Below, in pieces: positions 9,080 through 19,944 of a stretch of 64,000 nt of DNA (the stretch's first letter is position 1; the number at the start of each line of letters is the position of its first letter). The position numbers and the translations under genes were made by a program. The notes below the pieces were generated by a model. The model saw nothing but the letters and a program-made list of their open reading frames with translations. It was not told where the DNA came from and did no database searches. Origin of the DNA: Silurus meridionalis (taxonomy: Eukaryota > Chordata > Actinopteri > Siluriformes > Siluridae); contig NC_060906.1 of NCBI RefSeq assembly GCF_014805685.1, positions 25,512,626 through 25,576,625 on the forward strand, read 5' to 3'.

Positions 9080-10253
9080 TTATGTGATGTGGGAAATCTG
9101 ATGGATCTGACCATCACAACCTGGATGGAAGAACAACATTCTATTAAAACATGTCAGGAGCTGAAATCTATAATGGAGTTCACTGAAAAGTCTTTACTAT
9201 TGTATTTATTAACAGTTTAAAGTTTGCACTCCAGAAAATTCTATTACAGAGAGAGAAAAGAAAATGATTTGAAAAAAAACGTAAAAAAAAAACGTACGCT
9301 CTGGAGTCGTGCTGTCTGAATTCTGGTGTGGATCAGAACCTGTGCTCTTGATTTCTGGTCCAGGTGAAGGACAGCAGACAAATGAATTAGAAAAACAGCA
9401 AATAAACAAAAATCAAAATAAATATTAGTGAATTTATTAACAGGGAAATTTCACTAAAATATTTTGTTATATAAAGTGAAAAGAAGATTATTTGATCAGA
9501 ATGTTACTTTTATTGTGTGTTTTTATTCCATCGCTTAAATCCTGGTGTGTAACAGAATCTATGGTCTTGATTTCTGGTCCAGGTGAAGGACAGAGTTTCA
9601 TCTCTTTATCTTTATAAATCAATTAGAAAAGCAGCAGATGAACAGAAATGATAGTAAATATGAATAAAGTGAAATCCTCAACATTTACTGCATATGTACA
9701 CATAATACTGGTTAAAGTGTTGATCTGGAATTAGCAGCTTATCAGAGTCAAACTGTTTACCTTCAAATTGCAGACGTGCTCCAGATGTGAACTTTATTGT
9801 AGTTCCCTCCATTTCTCCACAGAAATATTCTCCTCCATCATCTTCTCTCAGGTTCTTAATGTTGAGATCAAACTGATGCTCATTTACAGTAATACTGAAG
9901 CGATTATCATTAAATCCATCAGTAAATGTGTAGTTATTTGTCCCGTAACGTTTTGCAAAAAACTGAGGCACTTTTCCAAAACTCTGTCTGTACCAGACTA
10001 CTTTACTTTTGTCTCTGATCAGACTGAGATCACACGCTATAGTTACATCTTCTCCACTCTTTACTGTTCTCACGTGAAGCTCCTTGATGTCAGATGTTTT
10101 TACTGTAAAAAGTGTGTGATATTTAATGGTTAATGATGTCAGTAAATGAGGTAAATATGTAATATTACTATTTGAAATGAAAGATTTGAAAATGTTCTCA
10201 CCAGCTGTGCAGAGACAAAGCAGAGAGTAAAGCGCCACAAAGAGTGAGATCAT
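9080..10253 (-). CDS. NITR-like immune receptor gene B, predicted soluble form
   Basis: Single-V-domain immune receptor gene with five exons on the minus strand: leader 10202-10253, V domain 9761-10102, stalk one 9508-9609, stalk two 9298-9354, terminal exon 9080-9120. All junctions have AG and GT borders and phase 1, and the spliced frame is 594 bases (197 residues). The V domain has the Cys41-Cys112 pair, Trp54 in WYRQ, EDDGGEYFC, and a J-like FTSGARLQFE. An N-glycosylation site lies at N74. The membrane exon keeps its acceptor and six codons (CDGQIH); a deletion then joins it to 3' UTR, giving QISHIT and a stop, so no transmembrane segment remains. The likely product is secreted; a pseudogene is the alternative. 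The family call (NITR) rests on the V layout and is not certain. Confidence 0.62.
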
Positions 10254-10440
10254 CGTTCCTGTTCAGACACAGTGATAGTGAGGAAATCAACTTGTGTGTT
10301 CAGTAGAAAAGCAGCTCTCACTCACACCTGATTGGATGATTTGAAGCTGTGGACTGATCTGATTGGTTCATTAGCTGTAGTGAGATGTGAAGCTCACAGT
10401 GAATTCTTGTCTCTTCTGAAGCTGTAATGAGTCACATGAC
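10254..10440 (-). promoter_or_regulatory. Proximal promoter of gene B
   Basis: It matches the promoters of A and C. Minus-strand CCAAT boxes are at plus-strand ATTGG 10331-10335 and 10362-10366, and an AP-1 core TGAGTCA lies at 10428-10434. Gene B lost its membrane exon but kept this region, so it is probably still transcribed. Confidence 0.45.
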
Positions 10441-11340
10441 TTTACAGACAGACCCCCAAACAGGAAGTAGAGAACAGGAAATAAACACTGCTGCACTGAC
10501 ATGGGAAAGATCCAGTTATTAGCGATGCTACAATTGTAGCCTTCGAGAAATCGTTTAGTGGAAATAAATACATTGAGATGTGAAGGATCGATATTCAGAG
10601 TGTATTTTAAACATTTACAGGAAATTCTAGTTTCCTTCATGCTGAAAGTAAACATGTGATTATGAGCCTCCCCCGGGGACACAAGGGTTCAGTCCGAGTG
10701 TGAAAGATCTTTAACACATCAGTAGAAGTGTCAGTGGCTGCAGCAGCTCTCTCACATCATGCAGTTGTTCAGTTTAAGAACATTAGCATTGTGATATCTG
10801 AGTTTCTGAGACTGAGGGTTTCAGCCAGCAGCTCACACACACTTATTCTGGGTCTCTTCAACAGTCCACACGTCTTCATGGTGGAATCTGGTTTTGAATC
10901 CTGTTTCACACAGAAATCAGTACACATTACTGTGGCAGCGGCTGCATGTGTGGCAAGAGTAATGGTGTCACACTAGATTATTTGAGTTACGATTGATCAG
11001 TGGTATTAAGGTGTGGGTTTTCTTAATTTCTTTTGAAATTTGTATTGGAGATTGCATGAGTGATGCACGGTCACGTTGTAACAGGTAGAATATGAAGTGC
11101 TTTCATGCAAGCTTTCACGTGTTAGCGCAAAGGTAGAGCTGACGCCATTTCTGTGCACCCTCTCTCTTTTGCCGAATGTGATAGCGATGAGAGGTATGGT
11201 TTATCAGCTCTTCGGGAAAAAGTTTTAGAATGATAATAAATACTAATTGGTTATGGAATTTTTGTGTTAAACATGATTACTTGTTCATTTTTCTCTTGAT
11301 TTACGGTTAGTAATTCAATTGATGAATGTTGTAATGTTTA
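10441..11340. other. Flank of gene B, no gene recognised
   Basis: 10441-10890 is shared with 38525-38950 (receptor upstream flank). The identity stops near 10890, marking the end of the duplicated block. 10890-11340 is unique AT-rich sequence with nothing recognisable. Confidence 0.5.
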
Positions 11341-11902
11341 TACTGTATTTTTCGGACTATAAGCTAATTTTTTTCCCACATTTTGAACTCCGCGGCTTAA
11401 ACAACGAAGCAGCTAATTTATGGATTTTTCCTGTTTTTTTTTCCGGTTTCACAAACTTCAATCCAAAAAACTAATAACATTAGACCAATGAAATTTCCAA
11501 ACGGAAACGAAAAAATGCACTTCACCAGTGTTCTGAGCTGCACGGCTTCGGGAGAAAAAACTTCCACTGGTGGCGCACGACGATGACAAAAGATAAACTC
11601 CCGAGAGAAATACAGTGGTACCCTGACCTACGAGTTTAATTCGTTCCGTGGACGAGCTCGTATCTCCATTTGCTCGCACATCAGATCATTTTTTCATATT
11701 GAAAATACTTAAAACAGCATTAATCCGTTCCAACCCTCAAAATGACCCTATTTTTATGTTTGATGTTATTAAATTGGAAAATACATTTCTAAATAACAAA
11801 TCCTGTATAAAAACATAATAAAAGAAAATGTAAAGATATAATAAGGTTTTATTCACTGTATTTTCCTTGTAGATGAGACGACTTGAGCTAACGAAAACGC
11901 TG

Positions 11903-11942
<40 letters not shown>

Positions 11943-12698
11943 GTGTGTGTGGAGGGGGGGTAGAGGCGATAAGCGGAGGCAGAGGGAAAACTCGTTTTTT
12001 TACTATCACTCCTGTACACTACGTATCCCTGAACTTTATAATTTTTACTTTTTCTTCTTTGCTTATCTTAATTTTCGTCACAATCTTCGCTTTCTGGCTT
12101 CGCTTCACCATCTAGCAGCGGCGTCTCGAGCTCGTACCTCAAGTTTTTGCTCATATAACAAAACAAAAAAAATCGAACGAGTGACCGCTCGTACCTCGGA
12201 AAACTCGTACATTAATGCACTTGTAGGTCAGGGTACCACTGTAGTTGTGAAAGGAAGGATACAAGCCGTTGTAACGCGTTGAGTCTGGGTGAAGGGAGAG
12301 CTCTCTAACTCCAGTTACAACAGAAATCATATAAACACAGACAGGTTTCCAAAACTCGTGCTTTTTTATTTTTCTTGGCAACAGCGTTACAAGTTAGTCA
12401 AAGAAACTTAGAAATGAGCATCAGAAAATAATAAGGACATATTCCTCAGTCTCCACACACGCAGTAATACCGGAAGAATGCAGTGGCAGGCTATTCCCGA
12501 AATACCGCAACATATTTCACCAGTTACACTGTGTGTAACGTGTCTTTCGCTAAAACCTGTGTAAAGTTCATTAGTTTCAGTGTAGACCTGTGGCTTATAG
12601 ACAGGTGCAGCTTATTTATGTTAAAAATAAAAATATTTGTCAAATTCAGTGGATGCGGATTATATAAGGGTGCGCTTTATAGTCTGGAAATTACGGTA
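11341..12698. mobile_element. Non-autonomous TIR DNA transposon carrying a nested one
   Basis: The left end TACTGTATTTTTCGGACTAT and the reverse complement of the right end, TACCGTAATTTCCAGACTAT, form an imperfect terminal inverted repeat. Internal motifs such as CGCGGCTTAAAC and GTGGCTTATAGAC are familiar from a widespread vertebrate non-coding transposon, but I cannot name its superfamily. Without the nested element (11613-12241) it is about 730 bp. No transposase is encoded. Confidence 0.6.
11613..12241. mobile_element. Nested Tc1/mariner-type MITE
   Basis: It begins CAGTGGTACCCTGACCTACGA and ends with the inverted copy (TGTAGGTCAGGGTACCACTG). The perfect terminal repeat is 19 bp, continuing with mismatches, and the element is flanked by TA at 11611-11612 and 12242-12243. 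TA target duplication and CAGTGG ends place it in Tc1/mariner. It holds a TG microsatellite at 11906-11952 and no transposase. Confidence 0.85.
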
Positions 12699-13224
12699 AT
12701 TATTTTTAGAATTATTTCGGGTAATGGCCCGCATTCTTTAGTTAAGTTGAGTTAAAAGAATAATTCGATTGCTATAAATTTGATTGATTGAAGATGCATG
12801 TTATTTTTAATGATCCATGAGAAGTTCCATGTATCTACGTATTTTCTGTTAAATGAATATACATTGAGAGAATATGTAATGATTGACAGGTACGGCTAGA
12901 CCAGAGATTCTCCATTCATTATCTGATGGTGTCTGTTGTTTCAATACAGCGATGAGAATGATGAGAGAACACAGAAGCTGGAAGTAAATCATATGACGAT
13001 TGTACCAATGTGTGGAGTCTTTTTATTTAAAAACGCACACAACGCAGAGCAAACCCACTACACATAGATGATGGTCGGTTTGTAAATGGAGGGTGGAGCT
13101 TTGAGGAAACGAGTGGTTAGAATCAAACATCTTTTGGTGAAGTAACCGACCAGTGTTTTCTGTTACAGTGAGCGAGGAAGAGGATAAAGAGAAGAGAAAA
13201 GAACAGCGTGGGGAAGAGATGCTG
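12699..13224. other. Unique sequence, nothing recognised
   Basis: AT-rich stretch with only short frames. I find no repeat termini, splice-bounded domain or RNA gene. Confidence 0.5.
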
Positions 13225-13321
13225 AACTGTGTGTGTGTGTGTTTAAGCTACTGAAAAGTGGAAGTACTCAAGTGTGTGTGTGTGTGTGTGTGTAAACCCA
13301 CTGAAAAGTGGAAGTACATCA

Positions 13322-13346
<25 letters not shown>
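13225..13346. repeat. TG microsatellite with hairpin spacers (three units)
   Basis: Three TG runs (about 13228-13242, 13272-13294, 13322-13345) are separated by CTACTGAAAAGTGGAAGTAC and CCCACTGAAAAGTGGAAGTA. The unit period is near 50 bp. It is the same compound unit as 436-560. Confidence 0.85.
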
Positions 13347-13352
<6 letters not shown>

Positions 13353-13455
13353 CAGTGGGTATGGAAAGTATTCAGACCCCCTTAAATGTTCACTCTTTGT
13401 TAAATTGCAGCCATTTGTTGATATTTTTTCAAATTTATTAAAAAAGAAAAACTGA
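13353..13455 (+). mobile_element. Tc1-like transposon end fragment
   Basis: It starts CAGTGGGTATGGAAAGTATT, continues CAGACCCCCTTAAATGTTCA, and is cut after about 100 bp. This is the familiar terminus of a fish Tc1/mariner family. No second terminus is found. Confidence 0.6.
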
Positions 13456-16400
13456 AAGTCAAGTCAAGAAGCTTTTATTGTCATTTCAACCATATATATC
13501 TGACGCAGTACACAGTGAAATGTAACTACGTTCCTCCAGAACCCTGATGCTCCATATGACAATAATCACAGAAACAGAAAACACAGGGTTAAGGACTAGT
13601 GTGTGTCCTCGCCACATACAGTCCATGTGTGTAACCTGGTGCAAGCAGTGCAAAGACAACACAAGACAGTGCAGGACAAATACACAAAACACAAAATAGC
13701 TCTGCCAGTAAACCTGTTGTGACAAGACAAAGTGAACAATATTGAACAGTACAAAATGTAAATTAAAAATGTTGTGCAAAAGAGCAGTATAGCAGCAGTT
13801 CAGAAAAGATGTGCAAAAAAAAAGCATTTAAAAGTTTATGGTAATGAAGTGATGTAGTGTGAGTGGCACTGAAGTCATGGGTATGTGAAGTGAGTACGAG
13901 TGTGTGTTGAGTCCGGGTTGTACAGATCAGTCACTCAGTTGTGTGCGTGTGCGTGTGTGTGTGCCCAAGTTTTGCGTGTGTGTGAGCTCAAGTTTTCCCA
14001 CACCACCCCACTGCTGCGCTCCCTTCACTGGCTTCCAGTAGCTGCACGTATCAGATTCAAAACACTGATGCTTGCCTACAAGGCCAAAAATGGACCAGCA
14101 CCATCTTACCTCAGTGACCTCATCACATCTCACACTGCACCACGCTGTCTGAGATCCTCCAGCACTGCTCGACTGGTACCACCTTCTCTCAGAATGAGAG
14201 GTAAGTACAATTCAAGGCTCTTCTCTGTTCTGGCACCGAGGTGGTGGAATGAACTTCCCCTAGATGTCCGTACAGCAGAGTCCCTGATTATCTTTAAGCG
14301 ACGACTGAAGACCTACCTCTTCCTGAAATACCTAAATTAGCACTTTCCAAGTTTGTAGAATTCGAGTTATATTTATATTGAGTTTGTATTCTTGCGTACC
14401 AGTGTAGATTTATTCACTACTAGAGATTTAAAGCACGTTTGTACGTCGCTCTGGATAAGGGCGTCTGCTAAATGCCGCAAATGTAAATGTAAATGTGTGT
14501 GTGTGTGTGTGTGTGTGAGTTTAGTTCAGTTCAGTTCAGTTCAGTTCTTTGTTGAGAAGCCTGATGGCTTGAGGAAAGAAACTGTTGCACAGTCTGGATG
14601 TGGCAACCCGAATGCTTCGAAACCACTTCCCTGATGGCAGGAGAGTGAAAACTGTGTGTGATGGGTGTGTGTGTGTGTGTGACATGCTGTCAGCTTTGCG
14701 GATGCAGCATGTGGTGTAAATGTCCATGATAGAGGGGAGAGAGACTCCGATGATCTTCTCAGCTGTCCTCACTATCCTCTGTAGGGTCTTGCGGTCTGAG
14801 ACGGTGCAGTTCCAAAACCAGGCAGTGATGCAGCTGCTCAGGATGCTCTCAATGGTCCCTCTGAAGAATATGGTCAGGATAGGGGGGAAGGAGATGAGCT
14901 TTTCTCAGCCTTCTCAGGAAGTAGAGACGCTGCTGGGCTTTCTTGGTGATGGAGCTGGTGTTGAGTGACCAGGTGAGATTATCCGCCAAGTGAACACCAA
15001 GGAATTTGGTGCTCTTGACGATCTGCCAGAAGGAATCATCGATGTTCAGTGGAGAATGGTCACTCTGTGTTCTAATGAAGTCGACAACCATCGCTTTAGT
15101 TTTGTCAACGTTCAGAGACAGGTTGTTGGCTCCACACCAGGCTGTTAACCATTGCACCTCCTCTCTGTATGCTGATTCTGTATCATTTTGCTGATTAGAC
15201 CCACCACAGTCGTGTCATCTGCAAAATTTAATGATGTGATTTAATGATGTGCATTGCTACACTCTCGTAAGTCAGCAGAGTGAAAAGCAGTGGACTGAGC
15301 ACACAGCCCTGAGGTGCCCCAGTGTGGTGGTGGGACAGAGGTGTTCAGGCCCAGGAGGCTCAGCATCTAAATCAGGTGCTGAGGGATGATTGTGTTGAAT
15401 GCTGAGCTAAAGTCTTTGAACAGCATCCGTGCATAAGAGTCCTTGTTGTCCAGGTGGGTGAGGGCCAGATGGAGGGTTGTAGAGATGGCATCATCAGTGG
15501 ACCGGTTTGGACGATACGCGAACTGCATGGGGTCCAGTGCAGGTGGAAGCTGGTTCTTGATGTGCCTCATGACGAGCCTCTCGAAGCACTTCATCATGAT
15601 TGGTGTGAGTGCGACAGGATGATAGTCATTGAGGCAGGAGACGGTAGACTTCTTTGGCACGGGAACGATGGTCATCGTCTTGAGGCATGTGGGAACAATG
15701 GTGCTGATCAGGGAGATGTTGAAGATGTCGGTGAAGACATCCGCTAGCTGTTGTGCACATTCCCTGAACACTCTGCCAGGAATGTTGTCTGGTCCAGCGG
15801 ACTTCCGTGGATTAACTCTGCATAGAATTTTCCTCAGTTCAGCTGTGGTTAGACAGAGCACCTGGTCATTGGGAGGAAGAGTGGTCTTCATCGCCACTAT
15901 GTTGTTCTGCACCTTGAACCGGGCGTAGAAGTTGTTCAGCGCATCTGGGAGGGAGGCATCAGGGTCACAAGCAGGTGATGTCATCTTATAGTTCGTGATC
16001 GCCTGGATGCCCTGCCACATGCACCGGGTGTCTCCACTGTCCTGGAAGTGGCCGTGGATTCTCTTGGCATGTGCACGCTTTGCTTATATTATGTCACGTG
16101 ACAGTTTTGACCCTTGGTGTCTTTAGGGCCATCTTGTCCCCTGCTCTGAAGGCGGAGTCTCTTGTTTTTTGCAGCGCACGCACCTTAGCGGTCATCCACG
16201 GCTTCTGGGTGAAGCGTGTAGTTATGGTCTTGGAGATGGTCACGTCATCAATGCACTTGCTGATGTAGCTGGTCACTGTTGACGTGTACTCCTCCAAGTT
16301 AATAAAATCCCAGTTGGTTGCAGCTTCCCTGAACATGTCCCAGTCAGTGCATTCAAATCAGTCCTGAAGAGCAGATATGGATTCTGGTCAGCTGGTCTTG

Positions 16401-16640
16401 AACGCCTGCTGAGTGGTCTGTAGGCTGGGATCAGCATAACAGAGATGTGGTCTGAGTACCAGAGGTGGGGGTGGGGCTTCGCCCAGTAAACGCCCAGTAT
16501 GTTTGTATAAACAACAACCAGCATGTTTTCTCCATTGGTTGCAAAGTCCACATTCTGATGAAATTTAGGAAGCACGGTCCTGAGATTTGCATAGTTGAAA
16601 TCTCCAGCGACAACAAACAATCGATCAGGGAGCGTGTTTG
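13456..16640 (-). mobile_element. Jockey/Rex1-like LINE, split by an L2 insertion
   Basis: Minus-strand LINE whose 3' end is at 13456 (AAGCTTCTTGACTTGACTT tail). The L2 fragment at 13989-14495 interrupts it in a TG run. Pieces in order: endonuclease 16620-16270 (VVAGDFNYANLR and SDHISVML, matching GDFN and SDH motifs), linker 16336-16094, RT 16020-15367 ([47 protein letters not shown]), RT C-terminal region 15157-14849 (LSLNVDKTKAMVVDF, TKFLGVHL), and C-terminal FFPQAIRLLN near 14550. The FADD box region (15200-15230) is frame-broken. Several frameshifts and stops make it inactive. Similar copies are at 21301-22350 and 60481-63358. Confidence 0.8.
13989..14495 (+). mobile_element. L2-type LINE, 5'-truncated
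   Basis: It encodes the conserved C-terminal region of an L2 pol: [50 protein letters not shown] and KRRLKTYLF, with a stop at 14338. The 3' UTR ends GGATAAGGGCGTCTGCTAAA and an ATGTAA repeat. Frame 13900-14340 is open but truncated at its start. It sits inside the minus-strand LINE. Confidence 0.88.
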
Positions 16641-16649
16641 TAGTTCTCT

Positions 16650-17330
16650 AATGTTCCCATAGAGTATGCTGAGCGCTTCCTTCAGATTTTATCACAAATT
16701 TAGCTACTTCTTTTCACAAAGCATTTATTGTTGGTGACTTTAATATTGATTTTGATAATCAGGAAAACTCCTTAAGAGCAGCAGTTGTGTCCATTCTATA
16801 CTCAGTTGGAATTAATCAGAATGTTATCGGACCCACTTATAGTGGTGACACACTCTTAGTCATAATCCCACAATCTGAAGCTATTTCAGACCATTACCTC
16901 ATCTCTTTTAAAATCTGCCTGTCACTGCATTACTACCTCACCATGTTACCATGTTAAACACATTCATGTGAACTACAGCATTAAATAGATCTCTGTCTGA
17001 CCCCGCAGAGGTCGACTGGGCCACTGAATACCTAAAAGCAATGTTCCGTTACACTCTAGATGATGGAGCTCCACTTAAGACCAAAATATTCAGGGAGAAA
17101 AAATGAGCACAGTGGTATAATGATCATACACACACCTTAAAACAGACCACTCGGAAATTAGAATGTAAATGGCGTCAAACAAAATGAACAGTATTTCAAA
17201 TAGCATGGAAGGAGAATCTCCTGAGTTCTAGAAAATCTCTTAGTGCTGCTGATCAGCATATTTCTCCTCCCTCATAGAAAATAACAAGCAGAATCCTAGA
17301 TTTTCATTCTGTACTGCAGCAGGTCTCAGG
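16650..17330 (+). mobile_element. L2-type LINE, endonuclease fragment
   Basis: Broken frames give IVGDFNIDFDNQENSLRAA, VGINQNVIGPTYSGDT and AISDHYLISFK. These are the catalytic GDFN and SDH regions of an L2 endonuclease. Then come fragments of the linker before RT (KIFREKK, WYNDHT, RKLECKWRQT-like). Many stops; a relic. Confidence 0.65.
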
Positions 17331-17830
17331 ATCACAGTGGCGCCCTCGGTGGGGTCTAACGTGCCACGATGACTACGAGGGAGCTCAGGTAGGCAGTAAC
17401 ACCCATGACAGGATTCTGGAGTGCTTCAGTGCCTTGGAAGGAGCTTTGAGGCACGGTGGTGCTTCCGGGGAAACTCTGTAGTTGGACGGCACTTTCTGAG
17501 AGACTCGCTACCGCGACGTTGCCTTTGGAGGAGTCTTGAAACTCAACAGCGCCCTTGGAGAACCATGGGACTGCTGCGTCATTTTCGGAGGGATTCTGGA
17601 ATGCAACAGTGCCTTCAGAAGGGCTCGGGAGTGCTTCTTTGCTTTTAGAGAGACCTTGGATCGTGTCATCACCCTCAGAGGGACTTTGGGGCATGACAGA
17701 GCTTTCGGCTGGACATTGAGGAGTGGCATTGGCTTTGGAAGAACATTTAACCCCGACGTCACCTTCAGACAGACCTTGCAGCGTAACGACGCCTTTAGAG
17801 GGACTTTATTATTTTGCAGAGGCACAGTGT
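17331..17830. repeat. 30-bp minisatellite fragment (LTR-element type)
   Basis: Diverged 30-bp units like GAGGAGTCTTGAAACTCAAC and CAGAGGGACTTTGGGGCATG. The array resembles 2640-3250 and lacks adjacent LTRs. Open frames on both strands (75-112 codons) are a by-product of the period being divisible by three. Confidence 0.7.
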
Positions 17831-18340
17831 TTTGCTGTTATTATGAGTTACTTTACAGACTCAAATGATTATTTCTCTTATCTGTACGATCAATAGAGAC
17901 AGTAATTCAAGTTTGTTTCGCTGTTATGTGGAATAAATGCCACAAAAATGGCGTGTTTGTTGAACCTAGTGGGTTAAACTCTTAGAACGCTCCCTTGTCC
18001 TACATCTCCCTGTTCTGTACTGATATTCTGTTTGTACCTTCTCAATTCATTTATTATATACCTCATACTATGACTGTCAGCCAGCACAGCAAACACTTCC
18101 TGGCCATAACGTGATCCTCTGGGTCAGCAAACATCTTGGCGTTTTGCTCTTCTGGGTCACCAACATGTTCTATGCTACCCTGATATTTAAGGGCATTGTC
18201 CTCACACCTTCACTGCTAGATGATCTTTCACTATCTTACAATTTAGAGTCTATTCCTGCAGCTTCCTGTATCTGCTCCCCCTGCCTGTATTTCTTTATTA
18301 GATTCATCCTGCCCCACATCGCTCTGTTTTATCCGTATTA
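17831..18340. other. Unassigned sequence between repeat fragments
   Basis: No domain recognised. 18060-18340 may be the upstream part of the gypsy fragment that follows, but there is no sequence signature to support that. Confidence 0.35.
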
Positions 18341-18795
18341 GATTATGGACTGTGTTTTCGGACTCTGGTTCTTCATACTTCCTATTGCTCTGTATTTCTC
18401 TGTTTTCTATTTAATTGAGGACCACAATGAGCAGCTGGGGATGTTCCACCACAACAGCCTAAAGATCCATGAATTTACTGAGCAACTCAAGAACTATCAG
18501 AAAGAACCCATTGAGCATGGCAATCCAGCCTTCGCCCCCCTTTGCTGTGCACCTCACCTGAAATGATGGCTGCTGCCCTGAAGACTCCATCAATTACCTA
18601 GCCCATTGCTGGCACCAACAAGAAGGAGAGATGATAGTCTATGGGATTCTGCATATACTGTGGGGAAGCAGGACATATGGTTGTCATCTGCCCAGCAAAA
18701 ATGAAGGTTTGGCCAGACCCATGATCTGGCAGCCTTTGTGGACTCCAGGGTAGATGCAGAGTTCCCGAACAAAGAGTTAGTCTGGCAACTGAGCA
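18341..18795 (+). mobile_element. Ty3/gypsy gag fragment with zinc knuckle
   Basis: Near 18650-18710 the plus strand encodes FCIYCGEAGHMVVICPAK, a CX2CX4HX4C zinc knuckle typical of gypsy Gag. [10 protein letters not shown] follows, where the protease DSG would be expected (DSR here). Upstream 18400-18570 looks like gag with NEQLGMFHHNSLKIHEFTEQ. Frames are shifted. The fragment is cut by the L2 at about 18796. Confidence 0.6.
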
Positions 18796-19940
18796 TCATA
18801 TACAAATTGATTTGGATTTGGAAAAGGAAAAGCTTGAGGCCTCTGCACAAGGCTCTGTACTTGGTCCCCTCCTTTTCTCCCTCTATACTCACTCCATTGG
18901 TGAAGTCATATCCTCACATGGGTTTTCTTATCACTGCTATGCAGATGACACTCAACTCATCTTTTCTTTCCCTCCATCAGATATCACAGCTTCCGCTCGG
19001 TTCTCAGCATACTTGTCAGACATATCTTCATTAATGAGTGCTCACCAACTAAAACTCAACCCCAGCAAAACAGAACTGCTGGTCATCCCAGGTGATTCAT
19101 CTCCAGGTCAAGATCTCCAAATAACACTTCATGACTCTCTGCTCTACCCTTCAGCCACTGCTCGTAACCTTGGGGTAACTATAGACAATCAACTGTCCTT
19201 CTTCCCACATGTCGCTAATGTGGCTCGTTCTTGTCGATTTTTTCTCTATAACATCCGAAGGATTCGACCATTTCTGTCCATACAGGCTGCCCAGGTGCTT
19301 GTTCAGTCTCTTGTCATTTCAAGACTTGACTACTGCAACTCTCTGCTGGCAGGTCTCCCCCTGAACGCTATTCGTCCACTGCAAATGATCCAAAACGCAG
19401 CTGCACGACTTGTGTTCAATCAGCCCAAGTTCTCCCACACCACCCCACTGCTGCGCTCCCTTCACTGGCTTCCAGTAGCTGCACGTATCAGATTCAAAAC
19501 ACTGATGGTTGCCTACAAGGCCAAAAATGGACCAGCACCATCTTACCTCAGTGACCTCATCACATCTCGCACTGCACCACGCTGTCTGAGATCCTCCAGC
19601 ATTTCTCGACTGGTACCACCTTCTCTCAGAATGAGAGGTAAGTACACTTCAAGGCTCTTCTCTGTTCTGGCACCGAGGTGGTGGAATGAACTTCCCCTAG
19701 ATGTCTGTACAGCAGACCCCCTGATTATCTTCAAGTGACGACTGAAAACCTACCTTTTCCTGAATTACCTAAATTAGCACTTTCCACGTTTGTAGAATTC
19801 GAGTTATATTTATATTAAGTTTGTAATCTTGCGTACAGTGTAGATTTATTCATTACTAGAGATTTAAAACACTTTTGTACGTCGCTCTGGATAAGGGCGT
19901 CTGCTAAATGCCGCAAATGTAAATGTAAATGTAAATGGAG
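18796..19940 (+). mobile_element. L2-type LINE with long RT frame
   Basis: An open frame of about 300 codons (18812-19738) covers the RT from [20 protein letters not shown] through the catalytic YADD ([15 protein letters not shown]), [33 protein letters not shown], to [10 protein letters not shown] and [10 protein letters not shown]. It ends early at TGA 19736-19738, where the sister copy (14300) has CGA, a CpG-type change that removes about 12 residues. The 3' UTR ends with an ATGTAA repeat. The 5' end is truncated inside RT, so it is not autonomous. Confidence 0.9.
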
Positions 19941-19944
19941 AGAA

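Larger units (their letters stand above)
1..10890. repeat. Segmental duplication block 1 (copy A to upstream of copy B)
   Basis: The block aligns, with interruptions, to about 26785-38950: 1-277 with 26785-27061, 278-1130 with 28692-29500, 3260-4080 with 29515-30490, 4999-8480 with 33350-36500, and 8480-10890 with 36500-38950. Both blocks carry the receptor genes in the same orientation. Differences are later insertions or losses: a 483-bp RTE copy only here (6176-6658), a hAT only in the other block, and about 2.1 kb (1135-3255) present only here. Confidence 0.8.

Noticed and set aside
9768..10133. 121-codon plus-strand frame, repeated at 26390-26755 and 37891-38256
   Set aside because: It is the antisense of the receptor V exon and shifts with it; the conserved cysteines and splice sites support the minus strand.
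15454..15928. Plus-strand frames of 97-99 codons in 15454-15928
   Set aside because: They are antisense to the LINE RT on the minus strand, whose motifs ([20 protein letters not shown]) are clear.
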